Positions 1-8,115 of a DNA stretch of 36,320 bases are shown one piece after another. Origin of the DNA: Fusobacterium sp. (GTDB lineage: Bacteria; Fusobacteriota; Fusobacteriia; Fusobacteriales; Fusobacteriaceae); NCBI GenBank assembly GCA_019410665.1, contig DXSD01000008.1:1-36320 (forward strand). The letters run 5' to 3'. The position numbers were made by a program, and so were the translations under genes. The notes beneath the pieces were generated by a model. That model worked only from the letters and a program-made list of their open reading frames with translations. It had not been told where the DNA came from and searched no databases. Numbering within the stretch: position 1 is the stretch's first letter; each line of letters opens with the position of its first letter.

Positions 1-18
1 CAATATTTATGGGCAATA

Positions 19-54
19 AAAAAACATTTTTCTAAATTTAGAAAAATGTTTTTT
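19..54. terminator. Perfect 36-bp palindrome, probable bidirectional terminator
   Basis: The two 18-nt arms are exact reverse complements (A-run, CATTTTTCTAAA and its mirror ending in a T-run) with no spacer. It lies just past the stop of the minus-strand hypothetical gene at 62. A-runs on one side and T-runs on the other mean it could terminate transcription from either strand. The gene to the left is outside the window. Confidence 0.75.
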
Positions 55-61
55 CACTTTA

Positions 62-523
62 TTATTTAAACTTTGTAAGTATCTCTCTATACTGTTTTAT
101 CATAATTTTTAACATACCCTTTTTAACAAATTGATACCATTTAAAAGTCATAGCTTCCATACCTTTTATAGAATCTACAATCATTCTCTTTAAGAACTCA
201 TACTCTTCAAAACTTAATTTTAACTCCATTTGATCTTTAGAATCAGCAACAGATTTTATATAGTCAAAGAACTCTCCTAAATTTGCTGATTGAGCTCCCA
301 TAGCTGAAGATACAAACTGTTTTTTCACTTCATCTATAAACTTAGATAGAAATTTTTTATTATTTTTATCTAAATTAACTGATATCTTTCTTTTTCCTTT
401 CCCTATTCTTTGAATAGTGTTCATCATACCCATCATGCTAGACATGTTATTCATCTGCATAGGGTTCATTCCATTTGGATTTACTCTTTGTGCTTTCATA
501 AATTCCTCCCTATATTTTTCCAA
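62..523 (-). CDS. Hypothetical Met-rich soluble protein, 153 aa
   Basis: I do not recognise a family. The protein has no signal peptide or membrane segment. Residues about 17-37 are rich in Met and Asn (NPNGMNPMQMNNMSSMM), followed by a basic patch (GKGKRK) and a helical, charged C-terminal part. The gene starts 14 nt inside the end of tsaC, and its ribosome site (AGGGAGGA) lies within the tsaC coding sequence, so the two are probably translationally coupled. It ends just before a strong palindromic terminator, which makes it the last gene of its operon. The long open frame, good ribosome site and operon position support a real gene. The function is unknown; a link to tRNA threonylcarbamoylation would be guesswork. 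Confidence 0.8.
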   Translation of the reverse strand: MEKYREEFMKAQRVNPNGMNPMQMNNMSSMMGMMNTIQRIGKGKRKISVNLDKNNKKFLSKFIDEVKKQFVSSAMGAQSANLGEFFDYIKSVADSKDQMELKLSFEEYEFLKRMIVDSIKGMEAMTFKWYQFVKKGMLKIMIKQYREILTKFK

Positions 524-1139
524 TTACTTTTTCTATATCATCTATAGATATTGCCCCTACTCTCAATATCTTAGGACAGTCACTCATATCAATAATAGTA
601 GATTCAGTACCTAAAGGTGAACTTCCTCCATCAACTATTACATCAACTCTCTCTTTAAATTTATCAGATAGCTCATTATAAGATCTTGGTGTTTTTTCTC
701 CAGAAATATTTGCACTTGTTGTAGGTAACACTCCACCTACACTTTCAATTAACCTTAAAGATATATCTAAAGCTGGCATTCTTACCCCTACAGTATCTCC
801 ATTAGCTGTCATTATTTCAGGAACCCACTCTCTCTTTTTTAAAATAATGGTAAGTCCCCCTGGCCAAAATCTTTTGATCAACTTTTCAACTGCCTCTCTA
901 TTTTTTTCAGGTATATATGCTATCTCCTCTATTTTGTCAACACTACTTACAAGGACAATAAGAGGAGAACTATAACTTCTTTCTTTAGCTCTATATATAT
1001 TTTCAATTGCTTTTTCTGAAGTTATTAATCCACCTACACCATATACAGTATCAGTAGGATAAATTACTATTCCATCTTTTTTTAAGACCTCATCTATCTC
1101 TAAAAAATTTATACTTGTTAAATCATATATCTTCTTCAT
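510..1139 (-). CDS. tsaC: L-threonylcarbamoyladenylate synthase (TsaC/Sua5/YrdC family)
   Basis: The enzyme makes threonylcarbamoyl-AMP from threonine, bicarbonate and ATP, the first step of the t6A37 modification of ANN-decoding tRNAs in the cytoplasm. The 209-aa length fits the single YrdC-domain form, without the extra C-terminal domain of Sua5. Visible motifs are YPTDTVYG at residues 27-34, the basic KERSYSSPL stretch at 52-60, and TSANISG at 141-147, all typical of the substrate pocket. The downstream hypothetical gene overlaps its end by 14 nt. The prs terminator lies upstream, so tsaC likely has its own promoter in the short gap at 1140-1187, but no strong -35/-10 pair is visible there. 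The family call is secure; YciO-type paralogues are the only realistic alternative. Confidence 0.93.
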   Translation of the reverse strand: MKKIYDLTSINFLEIDEVLKKDGIVIYPTDTVYGVGGLITSEKAIENIYRAKERSYSSPLIVLVSSVDKIEEIAYIPEKNREAVEKLIKRFWPGGLTIILKKREWVPEIMTANGDTVGVRMPALDISLRLIESVGGVLPTTSANISGEKTPRSYNELSDKFKERVDVIVDGGSSPLGTESTIIDMSDCPKILRVGAISIDDIEKVIGKI

Positions 1140-1187
1140 TTTACACCTTATTTTTTTAGACTCTTAATAATTTTATCACATCTAACT

Positions 1188-1217
1188 AAAAAAAGCTAGT
1201 AAAATACTAGCTTTTTT
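1188..1217 (-). terminator. Intrinsic terminator after prs
   Basis: The stem AAAAAAGCTAGT / ACTAGCTTTTTT with an AAAAT loop lies 8 nt past the prs stop. On the minus strand it ends in a U-run. It separates glmU-prs from tsaC. Confidence 0.85.
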
Positions 1218-1225
1218 ATGATTAA

Positions 1226-2197
1226 TTAATTTTCCATTATTAATTTTTTCTCAAATAACTCAGATACTGATTGATTATTTACAATTCTTCTTATTGCTTC
1301 AGCAAAGATTTCATCTACAGATAAAACTGTTATTTTATCTAATTTCTTTCTCTCAGGTAAAGCTATTGAATCTGTTATAATAACCTCTTTTAAAGGTGAC
1401 GCTGAAAGTCTTTCTATTGCAGGATCAGAGAATACTGCGTGAGTACAACAAGCATAAGCTTCCTTAGCTCCTCTTTCGATAATTGCTGCTGCTCCGTTTG
1501 TTATTGTTCCAGCTGTATCTATCATATCGTCTATGAAGATAGCAGTTTTTCCTTGAACCTCTCCAATTAAGTTCATTACTTCAGACATATTTGGTTTTGG
1601 TCTTCTCTTGTCTATAATAGCTATTTTACAATCTAGCCATTCAGCTAATTTTCTAGCTCTTTTTACTCCACCGATATCTGGAGAAACAACTACTACATCA
1701 TCTCCATATAGTCCTTTTTTCATAAAATATCTTACCATTAAAGGTAATGCTTGCATATGATCCACTGGGATATCGAAGAATCCTTGAATTTGATCAGCAT
1801 GTAAATCCATAGCTATGATTCTAGTTGCTCCTGAAGTAGTTAATAAGTTAGCTACTAATTTAGATGTAATTGGTTCTCTTGGATTAGACTTTCTATCTTG
1901 TCTAGCATATCCATAGTAAGGAATTATTACGTTGATACTTTTAGCTGATGCTCTTTTTAATGCGTCTACGAAGATTAATAATTCCATTAGGTTTTCGTTT
2001 ACAGGCTCAGAAGTTGATTGTACAACGAATACATCTCTTCCTCTAACTGTCTCATCAATCTTTACGAATACCTCACCATCTTTAAATCTAACTACCTCAG
2101 CTTTTCCTAAAGGTAATCCATACTTCTCAGCTATTTTCTTAGCTAAGTCCTTGTTTGAAGTTCCTGCGAAAATTTTTACATTTTCAGAATTAATCAT
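1226..2197 (-). CDS. prs: Ribose-phosphate pyrophosphokinase (PRPP synthetase)
   Basis: The enzyme makes PRPP from ribose 5-phosphate and ATP for purine, pyrimidine, NAD, His and Trp synthesis. The 323-aa class I enzyme shows the DLHADQIQGFF segment (131-141), the VSPDIGG loop (171-177) and the PRPP-binding loop FIDDMIDTAGT (221-231). It begins 3 nt after the glmU stop, with its ribosome site (GGAGG) in the last codons of glmU, so the two are cotranscribed and coupled. The same glmU-prs order is known in Bacillus. A strong terminator follows at once. PRPP use links it in metabolism, though not in operon, to the nucleoside salvage genes at 6082-11186. Confidence 0.97.
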   Translation of the reverse strand: MINSENVKIFAGTSNKDLAKKIAEKYGLPLGKAEVVRFKDGEVFVKIDETVRGRDVFVVQSTSEPVNENLMELLIFVDALKRASAKSINVIIPYYGYARQDRKSNPREPITSKLVANLLTTSGATRIIAMDLHADQIQGFFDIPVDHMQALPLMVRYFMKKGLYGDDVVVVSPDIGGVKRARKLAEWLDCKIAIIDKRRPKPNMSEVMNLIGEVQGKTAIFIDDMIDTAGTITNGAAAIIERGAKEAYACCTHAVFSDPAIERLSASPLKEVIITDSIALPERKKLDKITVLSVDEIFAEAIRRIVNNQSVSELFEKKLIMEN

Positions 2198-2200
2198 TTT

Positions 2201-3550
2201 TTATTTCCTCCAGTCGGTCTTAATAATTTGTTTACTTCTTGATACAGCTAATGAGTTATTTGGAACATCTTTAGTAATCACAGACCCAGCACCTACAAGA
2301 GCCTTATCTCCTATATTTACTGGAGCCACAAGCATAGTATCGCTTCCTATAAATACCTCTTCACCTATTACAGTTTTAAATTTGTTTACACCATCATAGT
2401 TACAAGTAATCGTTCCAGCTCCAATATTTGTGTTCTCACCAACTTGTGCATCTCCTAAATAAGTAAGATGCCCTGCCTTTACTCCCTTTTCAAGAGTAGA
2501 TTTTTTAACTTCCACGAAATTTCCAATATGAACCTTTTCTTTAAGATGAGATTTTGGTCTCAAATGGGCAAATGGGCCCATTGTAACCCCATCTTCTAAA
2601 ATACTCTCTTCAATAACTGAACTTTCAACTTTTATATTATTTCCAAGGGTACTATCTATAATTCTTGTATTACCTAGTAACTCACAATTTTCTCCAATAA
2701 TACTCTTTCCTTGTAAAAACACCCCTGGATACAATACAGTATCCTTTCCGACTTTTACACTTTCTTCAACATATGTAGCACTAGGATCTATTAAAATAAC
2801 TCCCTCTTCCATAAGTTTTATATTTTTTCTATCTCTTAAAACTTTTCCAGCTTGAGCAAGTTCAACTTTAGAGTTTACCCCTAAAATCTCCATATTATCC
2901 TTTAATACAAAGCTTTGAACTTTTTTATCTTCAGCTACTTGAATTCCAATTACATCAGTAAGGTAATACTCCCCTTTTTCATTGTTATTATTAATTTTCT
3001 CTAAAGCTTTAAATAGCTCTTTAGAATCAAAACAATAAACTCCAGCATTAACCTCTTTTATTTGTTTTATCTCTTCACTAGCTTCTTTTTCCTCTACAAT
3101 AGCTTTTACTAGTCCGTTCTCTTTTAATATTCTTCCATAACCAAATGGATTCTCATATATAGATGTAAGTATAGTTGTCACTGCTTTACTCTCTTTATGA
3201 AAATCATAAAGAGCTCTTAAAGTCTCTTCCCTCAATAGTGGAGTATCTCCACATAGAACCATTACATCTCCATCATAATTTTGTAATTTTTCTTTAGCCT
3301 GTATTACAGCATGACCAGTTCCTAATTGCTCATTTTGTAAAACATAATCACAATTTTCTCCTACTACTTTTAAAACTTCCTCTTTTTTATGTCCTAAAAT
3401 TAAGATATTTTCCTCAGGATTTAGTTTTGAAAGTGTATCTATTATCTTAGATATCATTGGTACTCCATTTACTTTATGAATTACCTTAGGCATATCTGAT
3501 TTCATTCTAGTTCCTTTTCCTGCTGCTAGAATCAATGTTTTGAGCTTCAT
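2201..3550 (-). CDS. glmU: Bifunctional GlmU: GlcNAc-1-P uridyltransferase / GlcN-1-P acetyltransferase
   Basis: The protein makes UDP-GlcNAc for peptidoglycan and lipopolysaccharide, by acetyl-CoA-dependent acetylation and then uridylyl transfer. The 449 aa are about the usual length. The N-terminal pyrophosphorylase domain (about 1-228) starts with the LILAAGKGTRM nucleotide loop (6-16) and the partner Lys at 22. The C-terminal part (about 250-445) is a left-handed beta-helix made of hexapeptide repeats, with the H-I-G-N-F-V-E-V-K segment of the acetyltransferase site. A good promoter (3610-3638) precedes it, and prs follows after 3 nt. I see nothing abnormal. Confidence 0.97.
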   Translation of the reverse strand: MKLKTLILAAGKGTRMKSDMPKVIHKVNGVPMISKIIDTLSKLNPEENILILGHKKEEVLKVVGENCDYVLQNEQLGTGHAVIQAKEKLQNYDGDVMVLCGDTPLLREETLRALYDFHKESKAVTTILTSIYENPFGYGRILKENGLVKAIVEEKEASEEIKQIKEVNAGVYCFDSKELFKALEKINNNNEKGEYYLTDVIGIQVAEDKKVQSFVLKDNMEILGVNSKVELAQAGKVLRDRKNIKLMEEGVILIDPSATYVEESVKVGKDTVLYPGVFLQGKSIIGENCELLGNTRIIDSTLGNNIKVESSVIEESILEDGVTMGPFAHLRPKSHLKEKVHIGNFVEVKKSTLEKGVKAGHLTYLGDAQVGENTNIGAGTITCNYDGVNKFKTVIGEEVFIGSDTMLVAPVNIGDKALVGAGSVITKDVPNNSLAVSRSKQIIKTDWRK

Positions 3551-3609
3551 AAATTCTTCTCCTTATAATACTAACTGTAAATCTACAAAAAACATCTCAT
3601 ACGTGTTAA

Positions 3610-3638
3610 ATTATATCATACTTATTTAACTATTTCAA
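3610..3638 (-). promoter_or_regulatory. Sigma70-type promoter for glmU-prs
   Basis: On the minus strand, TTGAAA (3638-3633), a 17-nt spacer and TATAAT (3615-3610) lie 60 nt upstream of the glmU start and directly behind the stop of the J-domain gene. Confidence 0.8.
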
Positions 3639-3640
3639 GC

Positions 3641-4201
3641 TTAAGAAAAATCTTTTGAAAGTTTTTCATAGGCTTCATTTATCTCTTTTAATTTATTTTC
3701 ATGATACTCTTTTTCAGAGTCGCTTGCATTGGTAAACTTATCTGGATGGTGCTGTTTTACCAAGTCTCTATAAGCTTTTTTAATCTCATCTTTTCCTGCA
3801 CTTCTACTGACTCCTAAAATATCATAGTATTTTCCTTTATCTTCAGCATAGCCAAAGGGATTGGATCCACTATTGTAATATCCTCCTTGTTGCTGTCCAC
3901 CAAAATTTCCCCCTGCTTGACGGAAAAAATCCTCAAAATCCTTTGCATTACTACTATCATATCTATAGTAGTAAGTTCTTCTTCTTGTACTCTTTGGTTG
4001 ATTTCTATTTCTTATATAATTAATAACTATAACCAACAGTATTAATGGGAAAAAACTAACTACAAACCAACCTAAAAATGCCACTAATAAAAATACTATG
4101 AATAGAACAGGTAACATTCCAATGGCTCTATTAAATCCAAATGTTAAACCTATAAATACAAATAGTATTAATATAAATGTCAATGAAATACTATAAATCA
4201 T
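3641..4201 (-). CDS. Membrane-anchored J-domain (DnaJ-like) protein
   Basis: The 186-aa protein has two hydrophobic N-terminal segments (about 5-22 and 27-61), a basic stop-transfer region (RNRNQPKSTRRR), a Gly/Gln/Asn/Tyr-rich linker (about 85-118) and a C-terminal J domain (about 124-184) with the HPD motif at 152-154. J domains stimulate Hsp70 (DnaK) ATPase, so this is probably a membrane-tethered cochaperone, with the J domain most likely cytoplasmic. There is no zinc-finger or substrate-binding domain, so it is not DnaJ itself; DjlA is the closest type by architecture but has a different middle. Its start overlaps the end of the TPR gene by 4 nt (ATGA), which implies coupled translation. 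The client proteins are unknown. Confidence 0.88.
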   Translation of the reverse strand: MIYSISLTFILILFVFIGLTFGFNRAIGMLPVLFIVFLLVAFLGWFVVSFFPLILLVIVINYIRNRNQPKSTRRRTYYYRYDSSNAKDFEDFFRQAGGNFGGQQQGGYYNSGSNPFGYAEDKGKYYDILGVSRSAGKDEIKKAYRDLVKQHHPDKFTNASDSEKEYHENKLKEINEAYEKLSKDFS

Positions 4202-4782
4202 TCTTTCTCCTTGTTTCTAATTTCAATTTTCTCTTTTATTTCTAATATTTTTTCTTTTAATCCTTTATCTCTAGGATCTATATCATATGCAATCTTATAC
4301 TCCTTCAAAGCTCTCTCTAATAATCCCATCCCCTCATATTTTTCAGCAAAATCACAATGAGCTTTATAGATATCTAAATCTAAAAATATAGCAAAGTCAT
4401 AACTCATAATTGCATTCATTATATCTCCAGCTCTAGAATAAGCATTTCCTAGTAAAAAATGTACAAAGGCAGAGTCTGGGTCTATATCTAAAGATTTTTC
4501 AAAAGCTTTAATAGCCTCATCAAACTCTTCATTTTCATAGTAAAGTTGCCCTAGAAAAGCATATCCTTCTCCTTTACTCTCTTTGTAAGGTATAACTTTT
4601 TTATAAATTTTTATTGCTCCTTCATAATCTCCCTTATGATACAAAAGAATAGCTAACTCTCTTAGTAACTCTATGTTATTAGGATTTTCTAGAAGAGAAA
4701 ATCTTACCTCCTCCTCTTTTTTTATTAACTCTTCAATATTAAATTGTGCAAATATCTCTGTTTTTAGTATATCTTTTTCCAC
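4198..4782 (-). CDS. TPR-repeat protein, 194 aa
   Basis: About four tetratricopeptide repeats can be read between residues 38 and 173, for example GEGYAFLGQLYYENEEFDEA and the following KSLDIDPDSA. There is no signal peptide or membrane segment, so it is probably a cytoplasmic scaffold or adaptor. It overlaps the membrane J-domain gene by 4 nt. TPR proteins often bind chaperones or partners by short peptides, so the pair may form a membrane chaperone module; that is an inference. A TATAAT box lies 36 nt upstream (4818-4823 on the plus strand), with no clear -35. Confidence 0.85.
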   Translation of the reverse strand: MEKDILKTEIFAQFNIEELIKKEEEVRFSLLENPNNIELLRELAILLYHKGDYEGAIKIYKKVIPYKESKGEGYAFLGQLYYENEEFDEAIKAFEKSLDIDPDSAFVHFLLGNAYSRAGDIMNAIMSYDFAIFLDLDIYKAHCDFAEKYEGMGLLERALKEYKIAYDIDPRDKGLKEKILEIKEKIEIRNKEKE

Positions 4783-4817
4783 AGTATTTCAACCTCCTAT
4801 TATGGGTTTCTAACACT

Positions 4818-4823
4818 ATTATA
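4818..4823 (-). promoter_or_regulatory. Likely -10 box of the TPR / J-domain operon
   Basis: TATAAT on the minus strand lies 36 nt upstream of the TPR start. The -35 region is weak, with only TTTATA at 16 nt, so the call rests mainly on the -10. Confidence 0.4.
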
Positions 4824-4894
4824 TCATATATTTTTGTTATATAAAGATTTTTTAGAAAAAGATAGATAAAAATTTATCTTTAAATAGAAATTAT

Positions 4895-4964
4895 AAAAGG
4901 GAAAATTTTTACTTTTAATCGCCAGTGCTTACACAATGCTCATTACAGTAAAATTCTCCCTTTT
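4895..4964. terminator. Long A/T-rich hairpin downstream of the MipA-like gene
   Basis: The left arm (4895-4913, AAAAGGGAAAATTTTTACT) pairs with the right arm (4947-4964, AGTAAAATTCTCCCTTTT) around a loop of about 33 nt that holds a few G/C bases. It is 77 nt past the mipA stop and is probably its terminator. The loop is longer than in a normal intrinsic terminator. The rest of the gap 4783-5040 holds only the TPR promoter region and AT-rich filler. Confidence 0.6.
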
Positions 4965-5040
4965 CCTAATTAAATTAAATTTTAGTTATTTCATACATTT
5001 CTTAATCTTTCTCTATAACCATAAAGAACAATAAAATATA

Positions 5041-5793
5041 CTAGAAAGTATAAATTAATCCTGTTCCTAAAATATAGATTACATTATTGTCTACTATTGG
5101 AGAGTTACTAAGTTCTCCAGATAATCTCGTTACCCCTGTAAATCCCATTAAAGATATTGTATCATTTAATCTGTAATTTCCTAAGATACCAATTCCAAAT
5201 CTATGAGCAGCATCTGCACTGAAAGTCTCTGTTATCTTCTCTCCACCTGGCTGTCCAACTTCATGAGAGTCTACACCAAAATAATAATCTATAAAGTTAG
5301 AGTCATAATATACATAGTTTACAGATGGAACTATTGTCAACTTCTCTGTAAGTTGATAAGGTCTACTTACTCTTAAGTTAAAATGTCCTCCCTCTTCTCC
5401 ATACTCTACAGCTACTGATGTCTCTAAATTATAAAACCCTGGATAATAAAGTACCTCTGCTCCTGCCATAACATGAGTATCTCTATCATCTATTCCTCTG
5501 TATCCTGCTTTCATATCGCTATTTTTTACTTCATATCCTCCAAAAGGCATTCCATAAAGAGACAATACATAGTTATCCTCTTCTATAAGTTTATAACCTA
5601 ATGAAAGTCCATAAGTACTTCCACCTTTAATAAAAAACTTATCATATTCTAAGTCAACTATTGGTAGAATATAATCATTCTTATCATTATGATATATAGG
5701 GGTTGTTACTCCGTATCCTATTCCTATACTTCCTGCCATAACACTTTGTCCCAAAGCAAACAAAGCTCCTAATAAAGCTAATCTCTTTTTCAT
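5041..5793 (-). CDS. MipA/OmpV-family outer-membrane beta-barrel protein
   Basis: The 250-aa protein has a clear Sec signal peptide (KKR basic start, hydrophobic LALLGALFALGQSV, then MAG, cleavage near residue 20). The mature part has alternating hydrophobic strands and ends in a terminal aromatic (YILGTGLIYTF), the usual last-strand signal for outer-membrane barrels. The overall pattern, including the YYFGVDSHE stretch, resembles MipA/OmpV proteins, which are barrel proteins linked to murein hydrolase scaffolding in E. coli and to osmoregulated OmpV in Vibrio. The function here is not certain. The gene is monocistronic and divergent from the nucleoside operon. It shows that the organism has an outer membrane. 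Confidence 0.8.
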   Translation of the reverse strand: MKKRLALLGALFALGQSVMAGSIGIGYGVTTPIYHNDKNDYILPIVDLEYDKFFIKGGSTYGLSLGYKLIEEDNYVLSLYGMPFGGYEVKNSDMKAGYRGIDDRDTHVMAGAEVLYYPGFYNLETSVAVEYGEEGGHFNLRVSRPYQLTEKLTIVPSVNYVYYDSNFIDYYFGVDSHEVGQPGGEKITETFSADAAHRFGIGILGNYRLNDTISLMGFTGVTRLSGELSNSPIVDNNVIYILGTGLIYTF

Positions 5794-5954
5794 AAATTTC
5801 CTCCCATGTCACTAATTATTATATATCAATGCCAGAATTTTCTAAATCTTTCTTACTCCTATTCTATTTTACCACATTTTCTTTTAAAAATAAATATTTA
5901 TATTAAATTAATCCTCTTTCCTCTATTTTCTTAACTTTGAGAGTTTTATCACAG

Positions 5955-5966
5955 TTGTTAGACATC
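5955..5966 (+). promoter_or_regulatory. Copy 1 of repeated motif TTGNTAGACATC
   Basis: TTGTTAGACATC lies 29 nt upstream of the -35 of the nucleoside operon. A second copy with one change lies at 6044-6055. The two flank the promoter and are candidate sites for a nucleoside-responsive repressor; no such regulator is encoded in the window. Confidence 0.4.
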
Positions 5967-5994
5967 TTTATATACAAAAAAAGTAATTTATTAA

Positions 5995-6023
5995 TTGACA
6001 CTTTCATATAGATATGATATATT
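5995..6023 (+). promoter_or_regulatory. Sigma70-type promoter of the nucleoside salvage operon
   Basis: TTGACA (5995-6000), a 17-nt spacer and TATATT (6018-6023) lie 58 nt upstream of the udp start. The rest of the 288-nt divergent gap (5794-6081) is AT-rich, with the two motif copies and the mipA upstream region but no small gene that I can support. Confidence 0.8.
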
Positions 6024-6043
6024 TTAGTTATAAAATATACAAC

Positions 6044-6055
6044 TTGATAGACATC
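6044..6055 (+). promoter_or_regulatory. Copy 2 of repeated motif TTGNTAGACATC
   Basis: TTGATAGACATC lies between the predicted start of transcription and the udp ribosome site (GGAGG at about 6071). It matches the copy at 5955-5966 in 11 of 12 bases, 89 nt away. The inner part, TGAT-AGAC-ATCA, is itself symmetric. Confidence 0.4.
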
Positions 6056-6081
6056 ATAAAAATTGTTTAGGAGGTAGTGTT

Positions 6082-6864
6082 ATGAAATATGCTGAAGAAG
6101 GTTTACAATATCATATTGGATTAAGAAAGGGAGATGTTGGAAAATATGTTATCCTTCCTGGAGATCCAAAACGTTGTGCCAAAATAGCAAAATACTTTGA
6201 TAATGCTGAATTAATTGCTGATAGTAGAGAGTATGTTACATATACAGGATATTTAGATGGAGTAAAAGTAAGTGTTACTTCTACTGGAATAGGTGGTCCT
6301 TCTGCTTCAATCGCTCTAGAAGAACTAGTTAGATCTGGTGCTGATACTTTTTTAAGAGTTGGAACTTGTGGAGGAATGCAAACAGAAATTATGGGTGGAG
6401 ATCTTGTAATTGCTACTGGTGCTATTCGTATGGAAGGAACAAGTAAAGAGTATGCTCCTATTGAATTCCCTGCTGTGGCTAATTTAGATATTACAAATGC
6501 TTTAGTTCAAGCAGCTAAAGAATTAAATAAAAAGTATCATGTTGGAATCGTTCAATGTAAAGATGCATTCTATGGACAACATGAACCAGAAACTAAACCT
6601 GTAGACTATGAATTAGTAAATAAATGGAATGCATGGATACGTCTTGGATGTAAAGCATCTGAAATGGAATCTGCAGCACTATTTGTTGTTGGAGACTATT
6701 TAAGAGTTCGTGTAGGATCATCTTTCTTAGTTGTAGCAAACCAAGAGAGAGAAAAATTAGGATTAGAAAATCCTGTAATACACGATACTGAATCTGCTAT
6801 TGAAATTACTATTCAAGCTATTCGTAACTTGATAAAACAAGATAGAGAAGCTGGAATTATATAA
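6082..6864 (+). CDS. udp: Uridine phosphorylase (PNP/UDP family)
   Basis: The enzyme cleaves uridine (and often deoxyuridine or thymidine) with phosphate to the base and (deoxy)ribose 1-phosphate. The 260 aa carry LPGDPKR (25-31) and the PNP_UDP_1 signature STGIGGPSASIALEEL (67-82), plus an E-M-E-S-A segment near the ribose site. The length and C-terminal part fit uridine phosphorylase better than DeoD, and a separate deoD is present at 8589. It is the first gene of a six-gene operon, with its own promoter and a GGAGG ribosome site. Another nucleoside phosphorylase of the same family cannot be excluded from sequence alone. Confidence 0.88.
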   Translation: MKYAEEGLQYHIGLRKGDVGKYVILPGDPKRCAKIAKYFDNAELIADSREYVTYTGYLDGVKVSVTSTGIGGPSASIALEELVRSGADTFLRVGTCGGMQTEIMGGDLVIATGAIRMEGTSKEYAPIEFPAVANLDITNALVQAAKELNKKYHVGIVQCKDAFYGQHEPETKPVDYELVNKWNAWIRLGCKASEMESAALFVVGDYLRVRVGSSFLVVANQEREKLGLENPVIHDTESAIEITIQAIRNLIKQDREAGII

Positions 6865-6896
6865 TTTTTTATAATTTAAATTAATTTGGAGGATTA

Positions 6897-8099
6897 ATGA
6901 AAGGGATTATTATTTTAGTTGGTATACTGCTTGTATTAGGTCTTATGTATCTTTTATCTTCTCATAAGAAAGAGATAAAAGCTTCTATAGTTATTAAGGC
7001 AGTTATAGTTCAATTTATTATAGCTTTATTTTTAGTTAAATTTCCATTTGGAAGAATTGTTGTTTCTAAGATCTCTGACCTTGTAACTAAGATTTTAAGT
7101 TATGGTTTCAACGGACTATCTTTTGTTTTTGGTAGCCTTGCTGATCCTAGTCAAGCTACTGGTTTTATCTTTATAATCGGAGCTTTGGGAAATATCATCT
7201 TCCTTTCAGCTTTTGTTGCTGCTCTATTCTATTTAGGAATACTTGGAGCAATTGTAAAAGTAATAGGAAAAGTTGTTGGAAAAATATTAGGTACAACTCA
7301 AGTAGAAAGTTTCGTTGCTGTTGCTAATATGTTTTTAGGACAAACTGAAAGTCCTATACTTGTTAGTAAATACTTAGGAAAGATGACTCAAAGTGAGATA
7401 ATGGTTGTACTTGTTTCAGGTATGGGTAGTATGTCAGCTACTATAATTGGAGGATATACAGCTTTAGGTATCCCTATGGAGTATCTACTTACTGCTTCAG
7501 CTCTTGTTCCTTTTGGAAGCATAGCTATATCAAAAATACTTTTACCAGAAATAGAACATGCTAAAGTTATTGAAGATGTTAGTATGGATAGAAAAGGACA
7601 TCATGAAAACATAATCTCTGCAATTACAGAGGGAGCTGTAAATGGAATCCAAGCTGTTATTGCTATTGCAGCTTCACTAGTTGCTTTTATTTCAATTGTT
7701 TCTCTAATAAATGGAGTTTTAGGTTCTTTCAATATGAGCTTAGAAAAAATATTCTCTTATCTATTCTCACCTTTTGGATTCTTTATGGGATTAGAGGGAG
7801 ATAATATCTTCTATGCTGGAGAACTACTTGGATTTAAATTAGTATTAAATGAGTTTGTTGCTTTCCAAAACTTAGGACAAAAAATAGCTATGTTAGACTA
7901 TAGAACTGGTCTTATGTTAACAATAGCAATGGCAGGATTTGCAAATATTTCTAGTATGGGAATCTGTATATCTGGAATCTCTATTCTTTGTCCTGAAAAA
8001 AGAAATGTCTTAGCAAGACTTGCATTTAAAGCTATGATAGGTGGATTTACAGTAAGTGTTTTAAGTGCTATGATTGTTGGATTTATAACTATTATTTAA
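6897..8099 (+). CDS. nupC: NupC-type concentrative nucleoside transporter
   Basis: The 400-aa inner-membrane protein has many hydrophobic helices and the family motif GQTESP at 148-153, which lines the nucleoside-binding site in CNT transporters. The N-terminal helices, then a gating region (FIFIIGALGNIIFLSAFVAA), then a C-terminal domain ending in hydrophobic helices match CNT/NupC order and length. Transport is normally coupled to Na+ or H+. It sits between udp and cdd, so it imports the substrates the operon degrades. The ribosome site is GGAGG, directly before the start. Confidence 0.93.
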   Translation: MKGIIILVGILLVLGLMYLLSSHKKEIKASIVIKAVIVQFIIALFLVKFPFGRIVVSKISDLVTKILSYGFNGLSFVFGSLADPSQATGFIFIIGALGNIIFLSAFVAALFYLGILGAIVKVIGKVVGKILGTTQVESFVAVANMFLGQTESPILVSKYLGKMTQSEIMVVLVSGMGSMSATIIGGYTALGIPMEYLLTASALVPFGSIAISKILLPEIEHAKVIEDVSMDRKGHHENIISAITEGAVNGIQAVIAIAASLVAFISIVSLINGVLGSFNMSLEKIFSYLFSPFGFFMGLEGDNIFYAGELLGFKLVLNEFVAFQNLGQKIAMLDYRTGLMLTIAMAGFANISSMGICISGISILCPEKRNVLARLAFKAMIGGFTVSVLSAMIVGFITII

Positions 8100-8115
8100 A
8101 ATTTATGATATAATT

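Noticed and set aside
1932..2399. A 155-codon plus-strand open frame across prs and glmU
   Set aside because: It lies antisense to two certain genes, has no ribosome site, and reads as the low-complexity Ser/Thr/Pro-rich product typical of antisense frames.
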